Shown here: piece by piece, positions 35,289 through 44,601 of the stretch
How positions within the stretch are numbered: the stretch's first letter is position 1
Layout of the letters: the number at the start of each line of letters is the position of its first letter
Source of the DNA: a bacterium
GTDB lineage: Bacteria; SZUA-79; Acidulodesulfobacterales; Acidulodesulfobacteraceae
DNA length: 58,876 nucleotides
Reading direction: 5' to 3'
Assembly: GCA_021777135.1 (NCBI GenBank)
Contig: JAJYDX010000009.1
Span: 1 to 58,876 of the forward strand
The notes under the pieces: model-generated
The model's input: only the letters and a program-made list of their open reading frames with translations
What the model was told of the DNA's origin: nothing
Databases searched by the model: none
Program-made: the position numbers and the translations under genes

Positions 35289-36875
35289 ATGAATATTAAT
35301 AAAGAAACAAAAGTAGGCATTTTTGTAGTTGCAGTTTTGCTGATATTGGCTTATTTTTCGGTCAAGGTTGGCAAAATACATATATTTAAGACTCCAACAT
35401 ATACGATTTCGGCATATTTTAAATCTGCAAACGGCATCGGTATAGGAACTTTAGTTACTATGGCAGGAATAAAAATAGGAACAGTCGATAAAATTAGCCT
35501 GGAAAGAGGACTAGCCAGAGTTTATATGGCGATAAATTCAAAATATAAAGTTTATCCCCAGTATGTCGCCTCAATAAGGTCTATGAGTCTTCTGGGAGAA
35601 AGTTATATATCTATCTCTCCTGTCGGCGCGGCTGAAACGGAAAATCAAACAGAAAAAACTTTGGATAAGGAAGTTGTAAGAAGCGAGTTATCACCTCAGG
35701 GAATGTCCTCTCTTATTATTAAATTTTCTAAAACTGCAGGAGATTTAGAAAAAGTATCTAAATCATTAAAAAATTCTATAGGTACAAAGACCGGAGAAAA
35801 GAATATAAAAGACATACTGCATAACATAGCGACCCTTTCCAGAAATTTAAACAGGCTTGTATATGTAAATCAGCAAAATGTTGACGTAATTTTGTCTAAT
35901 TTTGCTTCTATTTCAAAAAATATAAACGGCTTAACCGTGCAAAACGACGCTGCTATAACTAGGACTATTCATAATTTTGATTCAATATCGTATAATTTAA
36001 AAGAGGAACTCCCGGCTATTACAGAAAATATAAAGGGACTTTCTAAAAATTTAAATTATATTGTTGCTAAAAATAGAAATAACATCAACAGCAGCCTAAA
36101 AAACATAAATGCAGATACAAAGAAACTAAAACTTACCCTAAACGAACTATACGGAATTTCTTCTAAAATAAATAACGGTCAGGGAACCATAGGCAGACTG
36201 GTAAATAGAAATTCGGTTTATGATAACCTTAACGGCTCACTTAAGGGCATTAATAACTTAGTAGGCGGATACAGCAAATTTCGGGTTAAGGTAAATATGA
36301 ATTCACAATATATTGCGAGAAGCAAAGGCTCTATCTCTGAACTAAATGTTAAGCTTCAGCCGTCTCCCGGTCATTATTACGAACTCGGTGTGGCATCTGT
36401 GCCCATGGGATATGGGAATACCTATGGAGAAACCCAGACGACCACTTACACCACTAATAATCCACCATCAGGTCAATTTTATCCTTCCAGTGTGACTACC
36501 AATACGACCCAATATAGCTATTCCAACAGCATTAAATTAAATGCGTTAATTGCTAAAAACTTCTATAATTTTACGCTTCTTGCCGGATTGCTATATTCTA
36601 CCGGCGCAGTCGGCGTCAATTATTATGTTCCAAATACCGGTAAAAATCTTAAGCTTTATGCAAGAGCCTATGGTTTTAATGCTGACAACAACGGCGTCAG
36701 CGAAGATATTAACGCCGGCATAGCATATACCTTTTACAAGCATATATTCTTAGACGCCGGCTACGATGATATATTTAATAACTCCAACAGATCGGTATAT
36801 TTTGGGGGAGGAGTTAAGTTTACAGATAAAGATCTTAAATATCTTATAGTCGGCGGGAAAATGCCAACTCCTTAA
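35289..36875 (+). CDS. mlaD: MlaD-like MCE protein with long helical neck and probable C-terminal outer-membrane barrel
   Basis: A 528-residue protein, far longer than E. coli MlaD (about 183). Order: one N-terminal membrane helix (about 10-24); a single MCE domain (about 35-115; NGIGIGTLVTMAGIKIGTVDKI, MSLLGESYISISP); an amphipathic helical region with N/L/I heptads (about 140-320); then about 200 residues of alternating strand pattern rich in Tyr, Gly, Asn and Thr (about 330-528, with repeated strands such as SIKLNALIAKNFYNFTLLAG and KHIFLDAGYDD). That tail looks like a small beta-barrel. The same MCE-neck-barrel layout has been reported in the diderm Firmicute Veillonella, as a bridge across the periplasm. 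Confidence 0.85.
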   Translation: MNINKETKVGIFVVAVLLILAYFSVKVGKIHIFKTPTYTISAYFKSANGIGIGTLVTMAGIKIGTVDKISLERGLARVYMAINSKYKVYPQYVASIRSMSLLGESYISISPVGAAETENQTEKTLDKEVVRSELSPQGMSSLIIKFSKTAGDLEKVSKSLKNSIGTKTGEKNIKDILHNIATLSRNLNRLVYVNQQNVDVILSNFASISKNINGLTVQNDAAITRTIHNFDSISYNLKEELPAITENIKGLSKNLNYIVAKNRNNINSSLKNINADTKKLKLTLNELYGISSKINNGQGTIGRLVNRNSVYDNLNGSLKGINNLVGGYSKFRVKVNMNSQYIARSKGSISELNVKLQPSPGHYYELGVASVPMGYGNTYGETQTTTYTTNNPPSGQFYPSSVTTNTTQYSYSNSIKLNALIAKNFYNFTLLAGLLYSTGAVGVNYYVPNTGKNLKLYARAYGFNADNNGVSEDINAGIAYTFYKHIFLDAGYDDIFNNSNRSVYFGGGVKFTDKDLKYLIVGGKMPTP

Positions 36876-36885
36876 AAAATAAAAA

Positions 36886-37941
36886 ATGACTTCTAAGAAA
36901 TACAAACTGACCAGTATGACAAGCGCTCACGGCTGAGGGTGTAAGATAGGTCCGGAGGACCTTTCTAAAATTCTCGAAAAATTACATGTTCCTCAAAATG
37001 ACAATGTTTTAGTAGGGTTTGGATATAAAGACGATGCAGGTGTTTATAAAATTAACAACGATATCTGTCTTATTCAAACAGTAGATTTTTTTACTCCAGT
37101 TGTGGACGACCCATATTCTTTTGGCCAGATTGCAGCAGCTAATGCTCTTTCCGATGTTTATGCAATGGGTGGTAAGCCTCTAACGGCACTGAATATTGCT
37201 TGTTTTCCAATAAACGATGTAGAAAAAGAGGTTTTTAATCTCATACTTGCTGGCGGATTAGACAAAATTACAGAGGCCGGCGCATCACTTTTAGGCGGTC
37301 ATTCAATCGACGACAAAGAGATAAAATATGGTTTAAGCGTTACCGGCATATGCGGCATAGATAAAATTTATTCTAATAACGGAGCCAAACAAGGGGATAT
37401 TTTATATTTAACTAAAAGTTTGGGCACAGGATTTGCTGTTAGCGCTATATGTACCGATTTTCTTAATGAAATTACGTTAGTCGAGGCAACGCAGTCAATG
37501 TCTAAACTTAACAAATATGCTTCAGAATTGGCAGTTTTTTTGAAGGCGCCTAATGCGGTAACCGACGTTACCGGATTCGGTCTGATAGGACATTTAAGCG
37601 AAATGATGATCGCAAGCGGAACCCGTTGCGAGATTGATTTGCTTTCTCTTCCGGTTATAAACGGAGTTCCCGAACTGATAAAAAAAGGCATTAACCCTGC
37701 TGGAACTAAACGTAACAGAAAGTATTTTAATAAATATGTTTCTGTTAAGAACGGGCTTGATGAAAATTCTTTATGGGTTGCTTTCGGCGCGGAAACTTCA
37801 GGTGGTTTAATATTTTCTATTCCGGAAAGCAATACTTCCGAAACTGAAAATATATTTAAATTTAAAAATGAGCCGCTTTATAAAATCGGAAGGGTTTTAG
37901 ATGAAAATACAAAAGATGGCATCTACATAAATATTATATAA
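36886..37941 (+). CDS. selD: Selenide, water dikinase with selenocysteine at the active site (UGA codon)
   Basis: SelD makes selenophosphate from selenide and ATP. The ATG at 36886 is in frame with the long downstream reading frame through one TGA at 36934-36936, codon 17. Around it the protein reads SAHGUGCKIGPEDL, exactly where E. coli SelD has its catalytic Cys17 followed by Lys20, so UGA is read as selenocysteine. The total is about 351 residues, normal for SelD. Downstream motifs such as DFFTPVVDDPYSFGQIAAANALSDVYAMGG and VTDVTGFGLIGH are diagnostic. A frame-only gene call would start wrongly at 37102. No strong ribosome site is seen; the gene begins 10 bp after mlaD. Confidence 0.93.
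36948..36962 (+). promoter_or_regulatory. Bacterial SECIS-like hairpin downstream of the selD UGA
   Basis: AGGTCC (36948-36953) and GGACCT (36957-36962) can pair, with G residues in the apical loop. The hairpin starts 11 bases after the UGA codon, in the window used by bacterial SECIS elements bound by SelB. The loop is short if all six pairs form. It is coding sequence, so codon constraint also applies. Confidence 0.55.
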
Positions 37942-37943
37942 TT

Positions 37944-39200
37944 ATGAAATATTCGCTAGGGGTCGATCTAGGCACGACGACCGTTGCAGCAATTTTAGTC
38001 GGCGAAGACAAGAATTCTTTTCCTGCCAAAAGCGTCTTAAATTTTCAATATCCGGAATTTGGTCTGGATTCAGTAAAGAGAATACAGAACGGCTTAGATA
38101 AAAATTCAGTTGCAAAACTGCAAAAAAGTGCTATATCTACTATAAATTATTTAGTGGACTCGTACAAAAAAGCATTAGGGTTTAGTTATGGCGATATAAA
38201 AGAAGTTGCTATTGCCGGCAATACTACTATGGAAATGGCGTTGTGCGGATACCCCTTATTATCTCTTTCAAGACCTCCTTATAAACCGATGTCCGAGCTT
38301 TTTTTTCCTGTTAATACAATTTATTTGCCAGGCTTTTATCCAAAAAATAAAGAATTATTTATTTTCCCGGTATTAGACGGATTTGTTGGAGGAGATACCG
38401 TTGCTTCAATTTATTATTTAGATATGGCAAAAAGAGACAAGCCTGTTTTTATCGCGGATTTTGGTACAAACGTTGAGATAGCCGTCGGTTTTAAGGATAA
38501 AATATTTACTACTTCGGCTCCTGCGGGACCGGCATTTGAAGGCGGCAATATAAAATATGGAATGACGGCTTCTGACGGCGCTATATCCGAAGTAAGCCTT
38601 AAAGACGGTATTTTTAAAATTAACACAATATTTAATTCCACTCCTTCCGGAATTTGCGGAAGCGGTATAATGAGCCTTATATATGAACTTCTAAAAGAAG
38701 GCATAATAAATAAAAACGGCAGAATTCTGCCACCCGAAGAAATAGAATCCGAAAATTTTACTGTTGTTGTTAAAGGTGAAATTGAAGGGGAAAATGATAT
38801 CATGCTTTATTTTGACGGAAAAAATAATATTAAGTTTTTCCAGGAAGACGTCAGACAGTTTCAATTTGCAAAATCGGCAGTCAAATCTGCTTCCGAGATA
38901 TTACTGGATAAGTTTAAGATTTCTAATTATGCAGATTTCGACGTATTTATATCGGGAACTTTCGGGAGCAGTATAAAACCGGATATCATAGACTTAATTG
39001 ATATTTTTCCTTTTAAAGGAAAAAATATCAACATTATTAACGGGTCGGTTATTTCAGGATGCCTAAAATACATATCAGCTGATTCATATCAAAGAGAAAA
39101 AGATATAAAAAATATAATAAAAATATCTAAAAACTTTCCTCTTTCTGGCAGTGGAATTTTTCAAAAATACTTTATCAAAAATTTATCGTTTTTGCCTTAA
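37944..39200 (+). CDS. RACo-like ASKHA ATPase (DUF4445), without a ferredoxin domain
   Basis: A 418-residue protein related to the reductive activators of corrinoid proteins (RACo/RamA). The ASKHA fold shows as GVDLGTTTVAAILVG, IAGNTTMEMAL, FIADFGTNVEIAVG, APAGPAFEGGNI and SGICGSGIMSLIYELL. It lacks the N-terminal [2Fe-2S] ferredoxin domain of full RACo (about 600 residues) and I see no cysteine cluster that could replace it. It starts 2 bp after the selD stop. With metH lacking its own reactivation domain, a role in ATP-driven cob(II)alamin reduction is plausible, with a separate electron donor. Its 3' end overlaps rlmN by 26 bp, tail to tail. Confidence 0.8.
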   Translation: MKYSLGVDLGTTTVAAILVGEDKNSFPAKSVLNFQYPEFGLDSVKRIQNGLDKNSVAKLQKSAISTINYLVDSYKKALGFSYGDIKEVAIAGNTTMEMALCGYPLLSLSRPPYKPMSELFFPVNTIYLPGFYPKNKELFIFPVLDGFVGGDTVASIYYLDMAKRDKPVFIADFGTNVEIAVGFKDKIFTTSAPAGPAFEGGNIKYGMTASDGAISEVSLKDGIFKINTIFNSTPSGICGSGIMSLIYELLKEGIINKNGRILPPEEIESENFTVVVKGEIEGENDIMLYFDGKNNIKFFQEDVRQFQFAKSAVKSASEILLDKFKISNYADFDVFISGTFGSSIKPDIIDLIDIFPFKGKNINIINGSVISGCLKYISADSYQREKDIKNIIKISKNFPLSGSGIFQKYFIKNLSFLP

Positions 39201-40230
39201 GCTGTCCACAACCTCCGTTTATAGACACTGCTTTTGAAAACCTTATAGTAACTGTAAAACCAGCATTAGCTAATTTTAATTTAAAACTGTTGACTGCAGT
39301 ATCTTCAGGTCTTTCGAAGTTTTTAAGATATGCAGAATCTTGTTCTTTATTGAGAGGAATCAGGTTAAATTTAACATTAGTAGGCGAAAACATTTTAATT
39401 AATTTTTTGGCGTCTTCTATTCCGTCGTTTAGACCTTTGATAAGTACATATTCTAACGTAGTTTTATTATGTATTGACGGCTTTTTGCTATTTATCAAAG
39501 CGGCTAAATCTTCTATTGGAAATTTTTTATTTATAGGCATAATCATACTTCTTGTTTTATTATCGGATGCGTTAAGAGATACCGCAATCTTATATCTGTA
39601 TTCATCAAAATTTAACTCTTTTAAAATGTTAAGCATTCCGCAAGTGGAAACGGTAATTTTCCTAGGAGCTACGCCAATAAATCTGTCGTTTGATATTATA
39701 TTTAAAGATTTTTCAACTTCTTCGATATTATCTAAAGGCTCGCCCATACCCATAAAAACAATATTAGTAATCCTAAAATTCGCATCTTTTTCTACGGTTA
39801 AAATCTGGGAAATTATTTCTCCAGACGTTAAGTTTCTGGTAAAGCCTAAGCTGGAAGTTTCACAGTATGCGCAACCCATTCTACATCCTATTTGAGATGA
39901 TAGGCATAATGTTTTTCTATTCTTATAGTTAATTAAAACTGACTCTATGGTTTCCTCATCTGAAAATTTTATAAGGTATTTTTTGGAACTGCCGTTTTCA
40001 TCGGTTTCATATTTGGTATCAACTATTTCTGGAAGAACGACGTTAAAATTTTCGTCAAGGTTTTTTCTGAGGGACTTAGAGATATCGCTCATTTTAGAAA
40101 AATCAAAGAGCCTGCAGGAATAAATCCACCTCATAACCTGTTCGGCGTTATATTTTTTAAATCCGTTTTTGATGCAGTATTCTTCAAGTTCTTCTTGAGA
40201 TTTATCGAGTATACTGGATTTAGCATTCAT
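39175..40230 (-). CDS. rlmN: 23S rRNA (adenine2503-C2)-methyltransferase
   Basis: A radical-SAM enzyme that methylates A2503 of 23S rRNA and A37 of some tRNAs. The cluster motif is CRMGCAYCETSSLGFTRNLT; the second catalytic Cys is C341 in NGGCGQL. The N-terminal ~90 residues carry the RNA-binding helical domain. The length of 351 is typical. It converges with the RACo-like gene. Confidence 0.94.
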   Translation of the reverse strand: MNAKSSILDKSQEELEEYCIKNGFKKYNAEQVMRWIYSCRLFDFSKMSDISKSLRKNLDENFNVVLPEIVDTKYETDENGSSKKYLIKFSDEETIESVLINYKNRKTLCLSSQIGCRMGCAYCETSSLGFTRNLTSGEIISQILTVEKDANFRITNIVFMGMGEPLDNIEEVEKSLNIISNDRFIGVAPRKITVSTCGMLNILKELNFDEYRYKIAVSLNASDNKTRSMIMPINKKFPIEDLAALINSKKPSIHNKTTLEYVLIKGLNDGIEDAKKLIKMFSPTNVKFNLIPLNKEQDSAYLKNFERPEDTAVNSFKLKLANAGFTVTIRFSKAVSINGGCGQLKAKTINF

Positions 40231-40331
40231 TTTGTTTTAGGGCTTTCCGTGCTTGTTTTTAACAATAAAATATGTTAAATTTTATATTATATTTATTATT
40301 ATAGCATTTATCAGATTAGATTCGTAAATTA

Positions 40332-41009
40332 ATGAACGTAGCAGGGTCGTTTTATAGTATGAATAGCGGTGAAGATATTTATGTAAAAAGCATGGGTATT
40401 ATAGATTCACTATTAAAAGACGACAAACGCTTTAATGATTCATATTCTGAAGCCGAGAAATCAGTTGTAAAAAGGGTAATTCACGCCACAAGCGATATAA
40501 GTTATGCTGAAACCGTTTTTTTTACAAATGGTTCAGCAGAAAAAAGTATAGCTCTCATCAGAGAAAAGACAGTTAAAAAAAAACCTTTAAAAATTGTATG
40601 CGATTCGGAGATGACTAAGGCAGGTGTAAGCAGGAACGTAAATAAAAATATAATTCTGGATTTAAACTGTTACATAAACTCGGCTGAGTTGCCCAAGGGG
40701 AGCGGAATGACTAAATCCGCTTTTTCTATAAAAACTGCTATAAGTGAAGTATTGCCCGACATAATAATAATAGGCAATGCTCCTACCGCATTGATGGCGT
40801 CTATGGAAATTTGTCATGAACTTTATAAATCGATAAACTATAAACCGTCTTTGATTATTGGTATGCCTGTAGGTTTTGTTGGTGCCGCAGAGTCAAAGGA
40901 AATTCTTTATGGTAATAATTTTTTTAAATCTATAGGAAATTTTGGAAATTTAGGGGGCAGTTCTTCAGCCGCTTCTGCTATGAATGCTTTATTGCGTGAA
41001 AGCTTATGA
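40332..41009 (+). CDS. cbiC: Precorrin-8X / cobalt-precorrin-8 methylmutase
   Basis: CbiC moves the C11 methyl group to C12 during corrin ring synthesis, giving hydrogenobyrinic or cobyrinic acid. The catalytic His is H51 in KRVIHATSDISYAE. Later motifs are LIREK, CDSEMTKAGVS, IIIGNAPTALMASMEIC and LIIGMPVGFVGAAESKE. The length of 225 is normal. The other cob/cbi genes are not here, so it is separated from the rest of the pathway. It overlaps the next gene by 4 bp (ATGA). Confidence 0.92.
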   Translation: MNVAGSFYSMNSGEDIYVKSMGIIDSLLKDDKRFNDSYSEAEKSVVKRVIHATSDISYAETVFFTNGSAEKSIALIREKTVKKKPLKIVCDSEMTKAGVSRNVNKNIILDLNCYINSAELPKGSGMTKSAFSIKTAISEVLPDIIIIGNAPTALMASMEICHELYKSINYKPSLIIGMPVGFVGAAESKEILYGNNFFKSIGNFGNLGGSSSAASAMNALLRESL

Positions 41010-41602
41010 AAATTTTATTAATTTTTATCACGGCGGCCGTTTTTTTATTAAACACTTTAATAAACATAATTTATGTTAATTCTGCCGTCGCCGATATTTA
41101 TATGCGGATTAGTAAAGACGGCACTGTTTCGTTCTCTAACGTTCCTGTTTCAAGCCGTTATAATCTTTATATGCGAACGAGAAGAAAAAATTTAAATAAT
41201 CATCTTAACAATATAGAATATATACCTTATAAAAATATAATTTTTAAAGCCTCAAAAAAATACAACGTGAGTCCTAAATTAATAGAAGCGGTAATAAGGG
41301 CGGAATCCGGATATAATATAAAGGCAGTTTCTGATAAGGGCGCGGAAGGTCTAATGCAACTTATGCCTCAGACGCAAAAAATATTAGATGTGACCAATCC
41401 CTTTAACCCATCTCAGAATATTTACGGAGGCACTGAATATTTAAAGAGCCTTATTGCTAAATACAGAGGAAACCTCCCGCTAGCTCTTGCTGCCTATAAT
41501 GCTGGAAGTAAGGCCGTTAAAAAGTATGGCGGTATACCTCCATACAGCGAAACAAGAAGCTATGTTAACAGGGTTATGGACTATTATAAGGAAAAAAAAT
41601 AA
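41006..41602 (+). CDS. Soluble lytic murein transglycosylase-like protein (SLT domain)
   Basis: A 198-residue exported protein. The signal peptide (about 1-29) is followed by a short DUF4124-like segment (ADIYMRISKDGTVSFSNVP) and a Slt domain. The catalytic Glu is in AVIRAESGYNIKAVSDKGAEGLMQLMP, followed by NIYGGTEYLKSL and ALAAYNAGSKAV, which are standard. It would cleave peptidoglycan glycan strands in the periplasm. It overlaps cbiC by 4 bp and lies 5 bp before pgsA. Confidence 0.92.
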   Translation: MKILLIFITAAVFLLNTLINIIYVNSAVADIYMRISKDGTVSFSNVPVSSRYNLYMRTRRKNLNNHLNNIEYIPYKNIIFKASKKYNVSPKLIEAVIRAESGYNIKAVSDKGAEGLMQLMPQTQKILDVTNPFNPSQNIYGGTEYLKSLIAKYRGNLPLALAAYNAGSKAVKKYGGIPPYSETRSYVNRVMDYYKEKK

Positions 41603-41607
41603 CGTTT

Positions 41608-42168
41608 ATGAAAAACAAAAAACAGATATACAATATTCCTAATATACTTACCTTTTCTAGAATATTGATAATTCCAATAATATTTACCATGCTTTTTTTT
41701 AAAGAAGAAATTTATGGAATATATGCCGCATTTTTTTTCTTTATTGCTATCTTAACTGATTTCATCGACGGCTACATTGCAAGAAAAAAGAAATTAGTAA
41801 CTAACCTTGGAATTTTTTTAGATCCAATTGCGGATAAACTATTGGTTATAACTATTCTTATTATGCTTATACCTTTAAAAAGAATTCCTGCATGGGTCGT
41901 AGCGGTTATAATATTCAGGGAGATATTTATTACGGGATTAAGAGCTATAGCAAGCGAAAAAGGAATAGTTATTTCAGCGGGAAAGGAAGGAAAATGGAAA
42001 ACCGCATTTCAAATGTTCGGGATTTTTTGTCTGCTTATTTACTATAAGCATTTTTATTTAAATTTTGGATATATAGGATTGGCGCTGATTTTTATAAGCA
42101 TAATATTTTCTTTAATCTCCTCATATAAATATTTAAAAAGCGTATCTGGTATCCTGCTCGGAAGTTAA
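41608..42168 (+). CDS. pgsA: CDP-diacylglycerol-glycerol-3-phosphate 3-phosphatidyltransferase
   Basis: An inner-membrane CDP-alcohol phosphotransferase that makes phosphatidylglycerol phosphate. The catalytic motif is DFIDGYIARKKKLVTNLGIFLDPIADKLL (D..DG..AR....G..LD...D). Four or more membrane helices fill 186 residues. The N-terminus YNIPNILTFSRILIIPI is typical. Its last 36 bp overlap the converging GGDEF-like gene. Confidence 0.94.
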   Translation: MKNKKQIYNIPNILTFSRILIIPIIFTMLFFKEEIYGIYAAFFFFIAILTDFIDGYIARKKKLVTNLGIFLDPIADKLLVITILIMLIPLKRIPAWVVAVIIFREIFITGLRAIASEKGIVISAGKEGKWKTAFQMFGIFCLLIYYKHFYLNFGYIGLALIFISIIFSLISSYKYLKSVSGILLGS

Positions 42169-43050
42169 TACCTTGCTTTTAGCTAAATCCAATTTTGCTT
42201 CTTCTATAAGCATATTGTAATTTTTATAGTGCCTCTTTAAATTTAATTCAGAAATTCCGTATTTTAAAACCGGTTTCACGTTATCTGGAAATTTTAGAAG
42301 TCCGGCAAACTCGTCTTTAATTTTTTTAAATTTTTTATAAGCGCTTTCGTAGTTCGTATGCGGCAAAATGCTCGTGAAATTATTAAAATCTATTCTGAAT
42401 ATAATATCTGTTTTTCTCATTCTCTGTTTAAAATACATTCCTATAAATTTTAACACTTGATTAAGTTTGTCGTTACCAAAAGAGTTTCCGAAAAAAATTA
42501 AATTTTCAAAATAAAATACAGATAAAGATAATGGAAAACGATATCTTTCAGACCTTTCCGTTTCTCTTGAAAATATTTCATCGAATTGATTTTCCGTAAA
42601 CATTCCTGTCATTTCATCATAAAATGTGTTATTTTTTAAAGTTTTCCCGTTTAAAGACGAAATATGGCAGACTAAAGATGTCAGGTCGCGAAATATGAAT
42701 AATGTTCCGGAGAATAGCCCGAATTTATTAAGCATAGTTATGCTTTCTATGTTGAAAAATCTTTCCTCCGTGCTTCCATTCCCGGTATTAATATTTATTT
42801 TTTTATTAACTGTTATATTGCATAGATCATTTACATATTTTATGTCTTCAGATAATTTTTCGTCGTATGAAACAAAAATAGAATCTTTTGAAGAATTTAA
42901 AAGTATCTTTGCAGGTTCGTTCATATAAACAATTTCGCCTTTTATTCCTTTTACGGCAATAGGCATATTAGATGATGAAAAAGATTTGGCGTAATCAAAA
43001 TCTATATGCGGATCAGATACGAACCGCTGAATGCTGTTTAAAATATCCAT
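42133..43050 (-). CDS. PAS-GGDEF-like protein with a degenerate GGDEF motif
   Basis: A 305-residue cytoplasmic protein. Residues about 28-130 look like a PAS domain (PIAVKGIKGEIVYMNEPAKILL...LFIFRDLT). Residues about 140-300 follow the GGDEF fold (DEMTGMFTENQFDEIFSRETERSERY... FGNDKLNQVLKFIG). The active-site signature is replaced by RIDFNNF, so diguanylate cyclase activity is unlikely. It may bind GTP or act through its PAS domain. The converging overlap with pgsA is 36 bp. Confidence 0.72.
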   Translation of the reverse strand: MDILNSIQRFVSDPHIDFDYAKSFSSSNMPIAVKGIKGEIVYMNEPAKILLNSSKDSIFVSYDEKLSEDIKYVNDLCNITVNKKININTGNGSTEERFFNIESITMLNKFGLFSGTLFIFRDLTSLVCHISSLNGKTLKNNTFYDEMTGMFTENQFDEIFSRETERSERYRFPLSLSVFYFENLIFFGNSFGNDKLNQVLKFIGMYFKQRMRKTDIIFRIDFNNFTSILPHTNYESAYKKFKKIKDEFAGLLKFPDNVKPVLKYGISELNLKRHYKNYNMLIEEAKLDLAKSKVLTSEQDTRYAF

Positions 43051-43178
43051 AAAATTTTAAAACGAATCATTTTAAAATTGAATTTTTTTTTTATATATTT
43101 TATACTATTTATAATGGGTACTTAATAAATTTACTAATATTTAATTATAACTAAATTATACAATAATAAAATATAAAT

Positions 43179-44504
43179 ATGAATAAAGAATATGCTTTTT
43201 TTTGGGGCTGCACAATACAGGCAAAATTTCCATTTATGGAAAAAGCTACAAGACTAGTCCTAGACAAATTAAACATAAAATACAAGGACATAGATTCTTT
43301 CACCTGTTGCCCGGAAAAATCTTTGGTGAAAAACATTGATGAAGGTCTTTTTGATCTAACAGGAATTAGAAATATAGCTTTGGCCGAGAATGAAAATTCC
43401 GACATAATGTCTGTTTGTACCGGATGTTATTCAAATCTTAAACAAATAAGGTCAAAAGTTGTATCCGACCTCCCATATCAAAAAAAAATAAATAAAACGC
43501 TTGAAAGGTTAAATTTGAACTTTTCTGGCAAATCGTCGGTGTATCATTTTATAGAACATCTTCATGATGAGGTTGGATTAGATAAGATAAAGACAAATGT
43601 TAAATATCCGTTAAAAGGTCTGAATATTGCTATACATTACGGGTGCCATTTAGTTAGGCCTTCCCACGCAATAAATTTTGATTCTCCATTTGATCCACGT
43701 AAATACGACAATATTCTGAAAGCGCTTGGAGCAAACGTAGTAAGTTATAAGAACAAGATGATGTGCTGCGGTCAAGCGTTGGACAGAGTAGACGAGCACG
43801 ATAAATCTCTTATTATGACCAGAATTAAGTTGGATTCCATAAACGAGAGCAAAGCTGATGCTATTTCTACAGTCTGTCCTTCATGTTTTACTCAGTTTGA
43901 TACAAATCAGTTCATGCTTTCAAAAGAAGGTCTTAACCGTCAGATTCCCGTTATAACATTAGAAGAGCTTATGTGTTTAGCCTTTGGAATTGAAGGAGCA
44001 GAAGAATTTATATTGCAACATAAAATTAAATCCGGTAAGTTTTTAGAAAAGTTTAATGGAATAAAGGCATTAACGGACTATTCTACAGCATTTGATAGGG
44101 ACTCTTTAGTTAGGTGTTATAACTGCCGCGCGTGTAAAAACGACTGTCCAATGAGCCTGTCTTTTGAATCTTACGACCCACCACTTGTGATAAAAATGAT
44201 TTTAGATAACGATGTTGAAAGGGCTATGTCTTCAAAAATTGTATGGGAATGCCTTGAATGCCACACTTGTGTAGAATTGTGCCCTCAAAATTACAGCTGG
44301 GAAACCGTTCTTACAACCCTTAAAAATCTTGCTATAAAAAACGATGTTGGTCCGCGGAACGTTAAAAAAGCTGAGGAGCTTTTCTTTAAAACATTGAGGC
44401 TAGGGGATCCGCAAGAAGGAATGCGGAAAAAATTAGGTCTTCCGCCGGTGAAAAAGATTCTTGATTCTGAATTTAAAAGGATAATAGACGAAAATATTTT
44501 ATAA
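43179..44504 (+). CDS. HdrB-HdrC fusion (heterodisulfide reductase-like iron-sulfur protein)
   Basis: A 441-residue Fe-S protein. The HdrB-like half has two complete CCG motifs: C11/C43-C44/C80-C83 and C156/C196-C197/C233-C236, each predicted to hold a noncubane [4Fe-4S] cluster. The HdrC-like half has two CxxCxxCxxxCP clusters (C313, C316, C319, C323; C358, C361, C364, C368). The order B then C is opposite to the C-B order of HdrD. No HdrA gene is adjacent. It precedes a three-gene glutamate synthase by 97 bp, so I infer an electron-transfer role to that enzyme. Disulfide reduction is the family alternative. Confidence 0.85.
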   Translation: MNKEYAFFWGCTIQAKFPFMEKATRLVLDKLNIKYKDIDSFTCCPEKSLVKNIDEGLFDLTGIRNIALAENENSDIMSVCTGCYSNLKQIRSKVVSDLPYQKKINKTLERLNLNFSGKSSVYHFIEHLHDEVGLDKIKTNVKYPLKGLNIAIHYGCHLVRPSHAINFDSPFDPRKYDNILKALGANVVSYKNKMMCCGQALDRVDEHDKSLIMTRIKLDSINESKADAISTVCPSCFTQFDTNQFMLSKEGLNRQIPVITLEELMCLAFGIEGAEEFILQHKIKSGKFLEKFNGIKALTDYSTAFDRDSLVRCYNCRACKNDCPMSLSFESYDPPLVIKMILDNDVERAMSSKIVWECLECHTCVELCPQNYSWETVLTTLKNLAIKNDVGPRNVKKAEELFFKTLRLGDPQEGMRKKLGLPPVKKILDSEFKRIIDENIL

Positions 44505-44601
44505 AACAATGTAAAAATGATATATTGTTAAAAAGACCCATATATGTTATATTTAAAACGATTGTATTGTATAATTTTATAAAAAGGATAGAGGGATTAA
44601 A

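Noticed and set aside
39290-39895. 201-residue frame on the plus strand opposite rlmN
   Set aside because: A shadow of rlmN, which has its radical-SAM and catalytic cysteines in frame; the antisense frame shows no domain or ribosome site.
43179-44504. HdrBC fusion considered as part of a methanogen-type HdrABC complex
   Set aside because: No HdrA or Mvh/Fdh genes are adjacent, and the next genes are glutamate synthase subunits.
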